NCBI GenBank assembly: GCA_022925895.1
Contig: JAKSYS010000725.1
Location: 1-30,133 of the forward strand
Source of the DNA: Fragilaria crotonensis
Taxonomy: Eukaryota > Bacillariophyta > Fragilariophyceae > Fragilariales > Fragilariaceae
DNA: 30,133 nucleotides
Direction: 5' to 3'
The translations under genes were made by a program, and so were the position numbers. The notes under the pieces are model-generated. The model was not told the origin of the DNA, searched no databases, and saw only the letters and a program-made list of their open reading frames with translations. This document shows, one piece after another, positions 1 through 9,918 of this stretch; the first letter of the stretch is position 1, and each line of letters starts with the position of its first letter.

Positions 1-2607
1 AGATCCAACCATTAGATTTCGGAAATTGCGGTAAGCAAGGCGTCGACAACAAGCTCGAGAGGTAGGGGTTACGGATCGTCGTTGATCAGGGTTGATGGTG
101 TCAACAGTGTCAGCAAAGTGGTCTTCTGCTGGTGAAGAGTCAGATTCAAGGTTGACATTGGGTAAAGATATGGCTGAGAAGGCTTGATGTGGTGGTAGTT
201 CACGGCGTAGGATGGGCCACGTGTACGTAGAATTGTTTGGAAGTTGGATGGTGGTGGCACGATTGTGAATCAAGACACTGAAGTTTTGTGTGCATGATAG
301 TGCGGTCAAGGAAAGTAGGCGATGGCTGAGGCCTTCAACATAGTAGACATCAGTTAGGCCAAGGATGGATTTCATACCATCATCAGTAGTGAAGGGACAT
401 TCTGTGGTGCCTTTGTAGGTAGACAATTTAGTACTGCCATCAGCAAGGGAGACAGGTACACTGCAGGGTGTGACATCATGGAGGTCACTGAAGACTGGTG
501 TGTAGTGGCTGGTTGCACCACTGTCAGGAAGCCAATTTTCAAGAAGAGGTGGGCCAAAACGTTGATGAGGAGATTGTGGGTCATCAGGGAAATAGTATGC
601 TCCAGAATTGGGAGGAGAGTGATTGCCAGAAGGTTGAAAGTCTTGATCAAGGAGGTGTTGGTTGATCTCCATTTGGGGAGGGCTGGGTTTGGCCATGGGA
701 TTGAGTCAGGAGTGTCATCCATTGGGTCAAGAGATGAAGCACGGAAAGCTTGGTGATAAACATTTTCTTGCATGTTTTCCTGAGTCAGTGACAAAGTAGG
801 CTCGTTGTTGATTGCGGGAGCGGAATTTTCATTGTTCGAAGATGATCGAGAGGATGGGCCTCGATTGGAAGTTGCATTGCGTGCGGGGTTGGTGCAGTTG
901 CGGGAATAGTGACCGAGTCTGCCGCAGTTGTTGCAGACAATGTTTGCAGCATTGGATTGGTTGCGGTTTTGATTGTTAGTTTTACCGTTGGTAGATGGGC
1001 GGTGATTTGAATTCGGCAGTTGACGAAGAGGTGGTCGATTTGTACGCTGTTGTTGCGTTGATGGACGTGTTGACGGAGCGTTGGTGCGACGGTGGTTGTT
1101 GGTGTTTGCGGGGTTTGTCGCTGGGCGTTCGGTAAGGGAGGTCCACGGTGTTGTCGATGCTGTTGTCGGGTGGGGTTGTTTCCACCATTGTTGGTATAAG
1201 GACGTAGGATTGAGCTGAAAGCTTGTTGTTGTCGAGTGAAGTTTCAGCAGTGCCTTGTTGTGGACGGAAAGTCGTTTGGCGTGCAGAGTTTGCATGTTGA
1301 TTAAAGTGGCGGTGACTCATAGATGGGATTGTAAGACCACGGGATTCATCGATGTTGAGAAGATGACTTTCAAGTTCGGAGAATTGTGGCAGAGCTTCGT
1401 CGTTTAGTTCGGCGCGGCGAATGTCGGCATCAAAACGTTGGTATGATGCAGCATAAAGGAATGATTGCTTCCTCCACGGACAGTTCTTTTAATCAGTTCA
1501 GCATCAGAGTTTGGTATTCCAGCATGGTAACAATCACGCGAGATGGTGCGGATGCGGTTAAGATAGGAAGTAGCAACTTCGTGCGGTTGTTTGAGAGAGC
1601 AAAAGCTTCGCGAGTGCGTTCAATATGATCTGGCGTTAAGGGGGCACAGTGGCGACGTAGGGTGAAGATAGCAGTTCTTGCATCTGGAGGTCCATCAATG
1701 ATGTGTTTTTGACAGGGTTCACTGATGTTGGTGAAGATCAAGTTGTAGAGAGCTGTGCCAACAAATGGATGGGAGTAACATATTTGTTGGGGCCAAAGAT
1801 CAAAGACTTGGCGAGTCCAGGGGGAAATGTTACAGACAATGCGGAGATTGTCCATAAAAGTATTGAAATGGCGTCGACGGGCTTGTAAATCTGTTGGATA
1901 GGCCAGTTTGCGAAGATTTGCATTTTTGGCGTACTTCAGAAGAGTCTTTGTTAGATCTTCAATCGGAGGATAGGTGAAATCAGTCCGGGTGGAAGATGTC
2001 AGCACATCAGGTGATGTGGGCTTCAACTGTTTTGGATCTTCTTCAGAGTCATGGTCAGTATCATTGTCAAAGAATGTTTCAATTGTTGGTGGATAGGAAA
2101 AGGTAGCGTGGGTCGCCGGGCGCGGAGTTTGTTGACGGGACTCAAGGTTTTGAGTTTTTGTCATTTTTGTTGATTTATTTCCGGTCATTGAGGGTTTTGT
2201 GTAGATTTGGGTATTGACATTTTTGACGGTTGAAGAATTTCGTCCTCATGTTTTGGGAGCAGCGACGGATTTAGTGACGGATTTTGTTGCACGGGGTTCG
2301 AATCCGTAGGTGATGTGTTTTTGGAACGTATACTTTCGGTCGCGGTAGAAAATGTTGTCAAAACCGGGTGGTTGGGGTTCGAGTCGGTTGTAGCCGGGAC
2401 GTGAGGTGTTTTTGCGTTTTTCGGCGTTATGATGCTTGAAAATGCGTCAGAAATGCGCTGAAGTGGTCCAGGTGTTGCATTTGCCGATTGAGGTGACCTT
2501 GAGGGTGTTTCTGTGTGCGAAGTGTCGGTTTCAGGCGAGTTTTGCTGTGAAATCGCAAGATTTTGTTGTGTTCCGCAGAGATTGAGTTTCTTGCACTTGT
2601 TCCTCAT
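1..2607 (-). pseudogene. Ty1/copia-like gag-protease tract, degenerate, cut by window edge
   Basis: Read on the minus strand, this is the 5' part of a copia-type gag-pol. The order is: a Ser/Thr/Pro/Asn-rich N-terminus (2607-2185), a gag-like helical tract (about 2188-1300), an Asn/Thr/Pro-rich basic linker, a CCHC zinc knuckle of the form CNNCGRLGHYSRNC at 894-935, and a retropepsin-like motif (LPDSGATSHYT, DSGA at 514-525). After that come residues resembling the region between protease and integrase, up to position 1. Gag binds RNA and forms the particle, and the protease matures it. No single frame is open throughout: the reading moves between frames near 1590, near 1290-1000 and near 690. 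A stop also interrupts the pre-integrase part close to the left edge. Integrase, reverse transcriptase and RNase H would lie left of the window. The assignment to copia rests on gene order and the DSGA context. The break points are approximate. Confidence 0.8.
894..935 (-). other. CCHC zinc knuckle coding segment
   Basis: Fourteen codons give C-x2-C-x4-H-x4-C (CNNCGRLGHYSRNC), the retroviral-type zinc knuckle of nucleocapsid. It lies in the basic, Asn/Ser-rich C-terminal part of the gag-like tract, about 120 codons before the protease motif, which is the normal copia order. Confidence 0.9.
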
Positions 2608-2764
2608 ACGTGGTTTCTTCGTCGGTTTCGAGGGATTTTCAGCAGTATTGGCGTCGTTTTGCGTGGAAAATTCGCGTGCAGTGTCGTTTTGTGCAGGAAT
2701 TTCGTGCTGGAGGTCCGGGGTTCGAGTCGGGGCTGATTTAGTGACGAACGTCGTGTTTGTACCG

Positions 2765-5700
2765 CTAGAAAAGCGTGATGTGTACCCGTAAACGTGTTTT
2801 TATCCTCAATTTAATTACTGGTTGACTTTCAGCTAAATCTTGCGCATTTGGACAGAAATTGCTGTCGTGCATAGAAATAGGTAAGTCACCAGTAAAATAT
2901 CCAGGATAATTCAATTGAGGTGGACTAGACTCACCTGTTCCATCAAGATTGATGGGTGAGTCAGGTCCCCTTGAATCAATATATGGGTATTCTGGGTGGT
3001 TGTGTTTCTCTCGATAGAAATAAGAGAGGTGATTGTTGAAAAGTTGCAATTCAGGATCACGGAGGGCATCATTGAGATGCGGGAGCGCCCAGGCTCGATA
3101 AACGTTGTTTCCAAATGGGGAAATGGTGTAAACTGGGATCAAGCGGATAGCCAGGGAAAATGGAATCTTTGTGGGATCACGGGCAATGTGATACATTTGT
3201 GAGTGCTCATTTCGCCAAAGTTCAGCAGGATTATGCTGAATCCAGTCTGGGTCATCCAAATTGTAGGTTTGGAGAGGCTTGGCAGCTTGCTTGTAGAAGA
3301 GGGACTTGACTGATTCCTTGGTGTAGGGATTTCCATCAGGATCAATGATGATTGGTTGTTGGTCATGATCAAGGGTGACAGGGAAGATTCCAGCTCTTGC
3401 TGTTGGGATGGCCATTTCAGTTGGAGCCATAAGAATAGGTTGGGCCACAGAGTGGTGAACCTTGGAAGATAACACCATGTGAAGGTGGGCAGTTCTTGGG
3501 AAGGATGCCTGTTGGATCTTTTGGATCAATCAGTTGCACAACGCGGAATAGGATGTACTCAGAATGCGGTAGAAAATCGATTGAGTCATTGGCAGAATTG
3601 GTTGCAATTGGGGTGACTGTCTGCAGGGCATCAATGTAACGTAGGGGATCATGATACTGAAGATTCATGATAGTTGTGATGTTGAATGGTTTGCAAACAA
3701 CAAAATTGATGGCAAGGGCTGTGTCAGTGGAGTATGAAGTGGCCAGCTGAACATCTGAAGGTTTGGTAACCATTGGGAAGGAAACTGAGAAGGCAGAGAG
3801 CAGGTGGTCTGCTGGTGGTAGATTGCCAACAATGATCTCATACTGAGAGAATTCAGGGTCTCTGGAGATGCAGATTTTGTGGTGAGCCATGCCATGTTGA
3901 AGGATGGCAAAACGGATGAACTCTTGAGCAACGTGTAGTGCTGTGGCTTGGGTGTCTGCATGGGTGTCAAAGGTATTGACAAAGGCAGTTGTGAATGGAT
4001 TTGCAGCTCTGAATTGTGATTCAATATGTGTGACATTTGATCGGAGATCTTCAAGTTGATGATGGGTTAATTCATCGGGTGGCATCGGGAACTGATCAAT
4101 ATCCTCCTGGAAGGTGTCTTGAATGAAGTAGGGTAGTTTTTGGAATGTTGTTGACTTGGGAAATAAACTGAGTGCTGCAGCCAAAGAGTTGATATCACGA
4201 GCAATTTCGTGAAGATTTCCAGGGTAGAAGAGATGCTTTGGGTATCCAAGTGTGTTGTAGTTTCTGTGATGAACAAGGTACATCATTCTCAGAGCATAGA
4301 TAAATGCAGTTGCACACTTTGACATGATTTCTGACTGATCATCATCCAGGTCATTGAAGGAAGATGGGAGGTTCTGCGGAAATAGTTCACGTTGTGGCGA
4401 TCGCAGATGTGCGAGCAATAGATAGGTTGCCCGATTCAGTGTGTGGGTCATGCATTCGACTGATAGAATGTCAGACAAGGGGCGTCCCATATGGTAGGGA
4501 GCTCGTGTGATTTGAAGGGATCGACTGTTGATTGAATAAAAGTACCAGAAAAGGTGTTGCCGATTGATATCACGGATGTAGTTCACAGCACGGGGTGCAT
4601 CCAAATAGTTCAGGCAGAAAGATGCAATGGTGATGCTTGTGTTAACGCAGATTGGCAAGTCGCGGAGGCGAATAGGGCCATTTTTGTCATCATGTAGAAT
4701 AGCATCTGGGAAGGATAGCTCTGCGGAGCATTGTAGTCCTCTTCTTGGAACATTCGGAAAGGGTTGAGATGAATTTCCGAAAGATTATCGTCAGGGCGAT
4801 AGGGTGGGTCCGGGAACTGGGTAGCATTCTTGCTGGTGGTTGGTACTCTGAAGGTAAGTCTTCTTCTTGGGCTTCATTTGCTGAGAGTAAGTCGTTGGGT
4901 TGGTCATCATCAAATGATTTGTTTTCCTCCATGCAAAGCATTGCGAAGTGTCCTTCATCATCATGTGAGTGAAAAGGAGGAGAAACAGGGTAAGCAAAAC
5001 TGTTGTCATTACTAGGTAAATCATTACTGTCAGAGTAATAATTTATCCCAGTGTTGATTTCAGGGTTGTCCTCATCAGGTAAATCCTCAAGTTTGATTGG
5101 AATAGGGTGCTGGACTTCATCATGAAGAGTGGCTTGACTGCTTGTAGGGTTTGTGTTGGACAACGTGCAGTGGGCCAAGTGGGGAAGATTGAGTCCCGTG
5201 GTATCGGTCTTAACAACTGTAGTCAAATATACAGTAGTGTCTCTGCAATGGTAAGGCGGGGAAGCACCGGTGGTTGGTGACGGCGTCCCAGGGCTTGGTG
5301 ATACATCTGTACTGCGTACGGGAGAGCAGTAAGAGTAGGCTGGCGAACAGAAGGGGTATCGCGGCGTAGAAAGGTCGGAGAAGCATCGCGGTGTGTTCGC
5401 TGTATTAGAGCGCGGAGTAGCTCTCGGAGGAGCTCGAAGGGGTAGGCTGATGTTTTCGTCGACGTCAGCGTATCCGGGAATGATGACATCATGGTTCTCA
5501 TCAATGACGTCAGGACGGTTCTGATACGGTTGGAGGGCGCTTTCCAGGTGAGCGAGTAAATTTTGTGGGTGACAAGTGTCCAGCGAGCGAAGAGATTCTG
5601 GGGTTGTCTGTTTCAGAATTTTGCAAAGTTCCAACGTCAAGAACTGCACTTTCATCTCTTCGATTCTCGAATGTTTCGAGGATGGGATCCGTTGGAGTGT

Positions 5701-6039
5701 CTTCTTCTGGTTCTTCAGCGGGAAACGGCGGTTAATGCGGTGCTGACGAGGCGTAGGGCGGTTTTCAAAGTGTCCAAATCGCCATTGCCGTAATTTTCGG
5801 GCAGATTGCGAAGGAAGTGGCGGAAGAGCAGGAGTTTCTTTGGGTTCCTTTCGGTGGCTCTTTTCGGGATTGCGGTGAAGATCTTCAAGGGCTTCAACAA
5901 GGAAAGCAGATCTTGGTGGAGGGTTTGTAAACCCTTAGAGTCGTCATGTTCGACGAGTGTTTCGACAAGGCGGGAAGGTTGTATGTAACGCCTTCCGGGT
6001 TGCGTTCAAGGGCATGAGGAGCTTTGTTTTGGCGGCCAT
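2765..6039 (-). pseudogene. Long unrecognised coding tract upstream of gag
   Basis: About 1,090 codons run on the minus strand, with frame changes near 5960, 5710, 4830, 4710 and 3530. The largest uninterrupted piece is 413 residues (4658-3417); others are 321 residues (5655-4690) and 254 residues (3529-2765). The first ATG (6039, protein start MAAKTKLLMP) overlaps the end of the upstream ORF in another frame. The N-terminal third is helical and basic, followed by a Pro/Ser/Thr-rich stretch (around 5450-5230) and an acidic stretch (around 5110-4880). The long C-terminal part is globular and rich in His, Tyr, Phe and Pro. I recognise no domain, zinc finger, catalytic motif or membrane segment. 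Strand and direct continuation into gag suggest it belongs to the retroelement, as an extended Gag or an extra ORF. It could instead be an unrelated gene into which the copia element inserted, but no LTR is visible between 2607 and 2765. Confidence 0.5.
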
Positions 6040-7488
6040 GTCAGGTTAATTTTCGAGCAAGCATGGTCGCGGGTGTTCTTCAAAATAGATTGCAGCTTCT
6101 TAAAAGGGCTTGTGTAGACCGTTTTTGGTAGTCCTCTGGTAGTAGTAGTGTCCTTCATCGTTGTAGTGTTGTCCATAGTATTCGTTGTGTCCGTAGTAGT
6201 TAAATCGTTTGTCGTTGTCGTCAATTCGGCCGCGTTGGGGGATCTTGATAGCAATTGTTTGCTCTTCGACCAGATGAGGGTCGGAATTCGGAAGAAGGGG
6301 AGCGCTGCGGGTTTTCTGTCATCATCTTGGTTGTTGGAAAGGAATGGGACAACACTCTGAGTAGTAGTATCTGTAGGTCGCTCATCTTGGTGGCGAACGG
6401 GATCATCCTCGACACGGCGAGGGAAAATAAAGAGTCTGCGCTTCGGAGGGGTCTGGAATGCTTCATCAGACATGGGGTAGGCCGCAAAAGTAGGGATGGT
6501 GGGGTCGGGACAAGAAGCAATGTTGGTCGATGGACGGTCGACGGCGGCAGTAGTAGTCGTTGGATCCTTGGTAACGTTGGTAGTTTCTTCAGTTGGCATG
6601 CTTACGTTGGTTTCTTCTTCTTCTTCTTCTTCTTCTTCTTCTTCTTCTTCTTCTTCTTCTTCTTCTTCTTGATGATGATGATGCTTGGGCTTGATAATCT
6701 TCTTGTCCATTTCAGTAATCACAGTTGAGTCGAGGTCGCGAAATTCCTCGAGAATAGTATCGATATCGTCGTCGTTGGTGGCGCCACTTTTGTTGGAGAA
6801 AGTGCGCTTCTTCTTGGTAATGTTTGGGTCCTTCTTAATCTTCTGATCGTCACCAGAAGTAGGGGTAGTCGGGAACATAAGGTTGGCAAGCTTGGATTTC
6901 TTTGGGGATCCGTATGCTAAGGCTCCATGGTAGAGGAAAGGGTGAGTGGGAGTGCCTTCAGGGACTGGACTACTGCCAAGGGTGGCAGGGACATCATTGA
7001 TGTCATCAAAGGTCTCAGTGTTGACAGGCTTGGCCTTCTTGGGGCGGGTGGGAGTGGTAGTTGGGGTGTTGGTCTTCATGGTCAAGTCTTTGTTGTTGTT
7101 GTTGAACTTCAAGATTTGTTTTGTAGGGCTCTGGTCGTCAAGTTCCTGAGTTTTGGCGGGAGGTAGTTTCGTAGTTGCACTGTCGCATAACTGTAGTTTT
7201 TCAACGGCGTGTCCGAGTGCTAGTGGTAGACGTAGACGTTGTCGTAGTAGTAGTAGGTATGGTAGTGTCGTGCTTCTGGACGGTGCCAGTAGACGAGTAG
7301 ACCTTCGACGGTAGTGTGCCTCTGATCGGTGGTACAAGGCGAGCAACCATGACAGTATTCGTGTAGACGGTACGCGAGTACTGGCCGACAGTACGCTGAA
7401 GGACGGTAGGTCCGGGCGTACGCATGACGGACTTGGAGCACAGGCCACTGGCGGACATGGCTTTGGGCGACGTAGTAGGGTTGACCAT
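6006..7488 (-). CDS. Acidic, low-complexity ORF at the head of the retroelement tract
   Basis: An open frame ends at 6006. Its most credible part starts at the ATG at 7079 (358 codons). A second frame opening with ATG at 7488 (MVNPTTSPKAMSASG) may join it by a frame change near 7210. The product is disordered and rich in Lys, Thr, Pro and Asp, with a four-His run followed by more than 20 Glu encoded by a CTT microsatellite, then a Thr/Asp-rich tail. The frame stays open further upstream to 7721, but that part reads as Leu/Ser-rich translated noncoding DNA and I do not include it. No family is recognised. Its end overlaps the ATG at 6039 of the next tract by 34 bases in a different frame, so the two may be expressed by frameshift or reinitiation. 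It may be a retroelement accessory ORF or only a chance open frame in degenerate DNA. Confidence 0.4.
6612..6670. repeat. CTT/GAA trinucleotide microsatellite
   Basis: About 19 uninterrupted CTT units on the plus strand lie directly next to a short GAT run (6671-6682). Read on the minus strand they give a poly-Glu tract preceded by four His. The repeat length is a multiple of three, so length changes would keep the frame. Confidence 0.95.
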
Positions 7489-7651
7489 GGTGAATGTAAG
7501 TAGTACAAATGTGTAGATATGTAGAGGAACAATAGTAGGGAAGTAAAGGCCTTTACTTTGTGTGTTAATGGAAGTTGTAGATGTAGAATAATGAGAATAG
7601 AAGTGGGGGAACCAAATGATGAAAAAGTGAGGTGCAGATGAGACTCCGAGG

Positions 7652-7746
7652 CTAATGTAGATGGCATCCGATTTAGTACCAGGGGTCGTGTGTAGACCGG
7701 TACGTAGAAATGAGATGGCATCTACATTAGGCCGGATGGCATCTCA
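7652..7746. repeat. Nested inverted repeat at the right side of the retroelement tract
   Basis: CTAATGTAGATGGCATC at 7652-7668 is the reverse complement, with one mismatch, of GATGGCATCTACATTAG at 7714-7730. The spacer is 45 bp. A third GATGGCATCTCA lies at 7735-7746, which together with the TGAGATGGCATC at 7711-7722 forms a second near-inverted pair. On the element's sense strand the outer end would begin TGAGATGCCATCC, so TG could start an LTR. No second LTR is in the window to test this. Confidence 0.6.
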
Positions 7747-8162
7747 AATTCAAATGGTTACGCGGGACAAGAGGTCTGATTCTCAGGAGCTAGTGTTGTG
7801 ACGGAAAGTGGTCAGACGACTCATGACGGTGCAACAGTAGATCTCTATCACATAGTTTGGGGTTTGGGACGGTGCTTGAGTATGTACTGTATGCTGTACA
7901 GTATATACAAGAATACAAGTAGCTACCGGTAGCTAGCTATGGTAGTAGCCAACGTTGATCTCTAGTAGTAGTAGCTAATAACTACCCGGTACAACGGTAC
8001 CGCTTTCACTACAGCAGATATACCATGGCGTGCCGGGACAAGAAAATGACGGGTATGGGATACCTCCACCACGTGAAATCAGGTCCAAGTTTCACGGAGC
8101 AAATTTAGAAATACGGGTAAATCATAAATCATAGATTTCGTCACAACTTTTGATTAATCACC
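7747..8162. other. Spacer with palindromic tetranucleotide clusters
   Basis: No gene is seen. The stretch contains runs such as GTACTGTATGCTGTACAG and TAGCTACCGGTAGCTAGCTA, which are locally self-complementary. The last 150 bp should include the promoter and 5' leader of the oxidoreductase starting at 8163. Confidence 0.5.
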
Positions 8163-9497
8163 ATGTTCTCTGTTGTTTCCCGTCGTGTTCTCTCAGTCAG
8201 GGTGGCTCCTTCATTCGCCTTTCGTTCCATGTCTTCAGTTCCTGCAACAATGAAGGTACGCCTCACCTGATGTTTCTTTTGCATAGGTGCGACTTGATGG
8301 CTTGTGACGCATTTGAGTCTCGATACTTCGAATACGTACGTAATCATGCGCCATTCAGGTGCGGCTCCTAGTAGTAGGAGAATAAAAATCTTAAGCCATA
8401 AAATCTCAAATTCGGACCGAAATCCCGAAATGTCGCTAATGTGCATACCTTCACGCTCTCCTTCGGAACGAATTTCTCACTCCCTCTGACCGCAGGCTGC
8501 AGTGATCCGAGAGACTGGAGATGCTCACGTGATGAAGGTCGAGTACGATTTTCCCACGCCTGACCTGAAGCCAGGTCAAGTGATTGTCAAGAATGAGTAC
8601 GCTGGGATCAACTTCATTGACACCTACCATAGAAAGGGGCTGTACCCTCGCGATCTTCCATTCGTTGGAGGACAGGAGGGTGGCGGAACTGTTGCTGCAG
8701 TCTCGGACGAGGCTGCCGCCAGCGGAATCAAGGTCGGCGATCGTGTTGCCTACTCGGTCTTGGGAACCTACTGCGAATACACGGCTGTTCCTGCTGCGAA
8801 GCTCCTCCCAGTTCCTGAAGGGATTGGAATTGACGTGGCTACCTCTTGTGTGGTCCAAGGTTTGACGGCCCATTACCTTACCTCCACATGCCACGCGGAT
8901 CTTATCAAGGAAGGAGAGTGGATGCTCATTCATGGGGTCGGAGGAGGAACGTGTCAGTGGGCGGCTCAAATGGCTTTGCTTCGTGGGTACAAAGTTATTG
9001 GAACTTGCTCAAAGGGAAAGGCTGATGTTGCTGAGAAGTTGGGATGCACTGAATTGATTGTCTTGGATGAGGTTCCTGGAACGTCCTACGAGGATTACGA
9101 ATCTGTGGACATTGTCAAACGCGTCATGGAAGTTACTAGCGGTGTTGGATGCAAGGCTGTTGTCGATGGAATCGGAAAGAGCACGGTTGATATCTCTATA
9201 AATTCGTTGGCACACCGCGGAATCTTCATTTCGTTTGGAAATGCCTCTGGAGCTGTACCTGCCTTCCCTGTCCTTCGATTGATCGGAAAGTCAGCCTATG
9301 TCACCAGACCCAAATTATTAGATTACATCACGACCAGAGAGGAATTGGTGTCAAGATCGGATGAACTCTTTGGCTGGTTGCAGAGTGGACAGCTCAGTGT
9401 GTCTGTTGACACCAGCTTCCCACTGGAACAAGCTGCCGAGGGCCATCTGTATTTGGAGGCCGGCAAAAGTAAGGGCAAGGTGCTCTACAAGATCTAA
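8163..9497 (+). CDS. Zeta-crystallin-like NADPH:quinone oxidoreductase (MDR family), two exons
   Basis: Zinc-independent medium-chain dehydrogenases/reductases of this type reduce quinones or alpha,beta-unsaturated carbonyls with NADPH. Exon 1 (8163-8255) encodes 31 residues, MFSVVSRRVLSVRVAPSFAF onward, a basic amphipathic presequence suggesting mitochondrial import. Intron 8256-8495 starts GTACGC and ends CGCAG. Exon 2 (8496-9497) resumes in phase with AAVIRETGD, so the mature domain reads MKAAVIRE, the usual MDR start. The GroES-like half includes NEYAGINFIDTYHRKGLYP and VGGQEGGG. The Rossmann half has the nucleotide loop IHGVGGGTCQWAAQMA. The C-terminal part contains NSLAHRGIFISFGNASG and RPKLLDYI, typical of the quinone oxidoreductase branch. 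The total is about 364 residues, and removal of the presequence leaves the usual length of about 325-335. No zinc-ligand set is visible. This is one of the few long genes here with no frame break. Confidence 0.9.
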
Positions 9498-9918
9498 ATT
9501 AGGTTCGAAGTCTTTAGTTGGACGAGCGATTGCTTCGATTAGATGTAAGCCCCGTGGACTATATGCACTTGGAGGACTACAGAAGTTTGGGAAATGTTCT
9601 AAAAAGTTCGAAGCTGAATTGTCAATTCATAGGCCTATCTGTGGTGGTTGACCCTTCGGCGGGATAGTTGACGAGTTGCTATGCGCTCGTTGATAAGCCC
9701 AACGACCAAAGGTTCACCAGTGGTGGAATAGATTCAGTCAAAACCTTTAAGCGTTGAGGAAATGACCGTGAGACGCCAAGACTTGAAGAACGAGATGCTA
9801 TCGTTTACTGTTCAGTCAATTTGCGCTGCGGTCCTACCGTTGTTCCGGTAACTGGTTTATGCACGTGGCTACTAAGAGTAGCTATGCGGTGGAGTTGAGC
9901 GTTTAGCCCCTCTACGAC
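9498..9918. other. Spacer 3' of the oxidoreductase
   Basis: No gene or RNA is recognised. It begins with the 3' UTR of the oxidoreductase and ends at the left inverted repeat at 9919. A tRNA B-box-like GGTTCGAAGTC at 9502 has no matching A box or cloverleaf. Confidence 0.5.

Noticed and set aside
2290-2730. tRNA-like B boxes (GGTTCGAATCC) as possible tRNA genes
   Set aside because: No A box at the right distance and no acceptor or anticodon stem can be drawn. The words fall inside the gag-like frame.
6255-6728. Plus-strand frame with a long Phe run
   Set aside because: It is the antisense of the poly-Glu microsatellite and flanking coding sequence.
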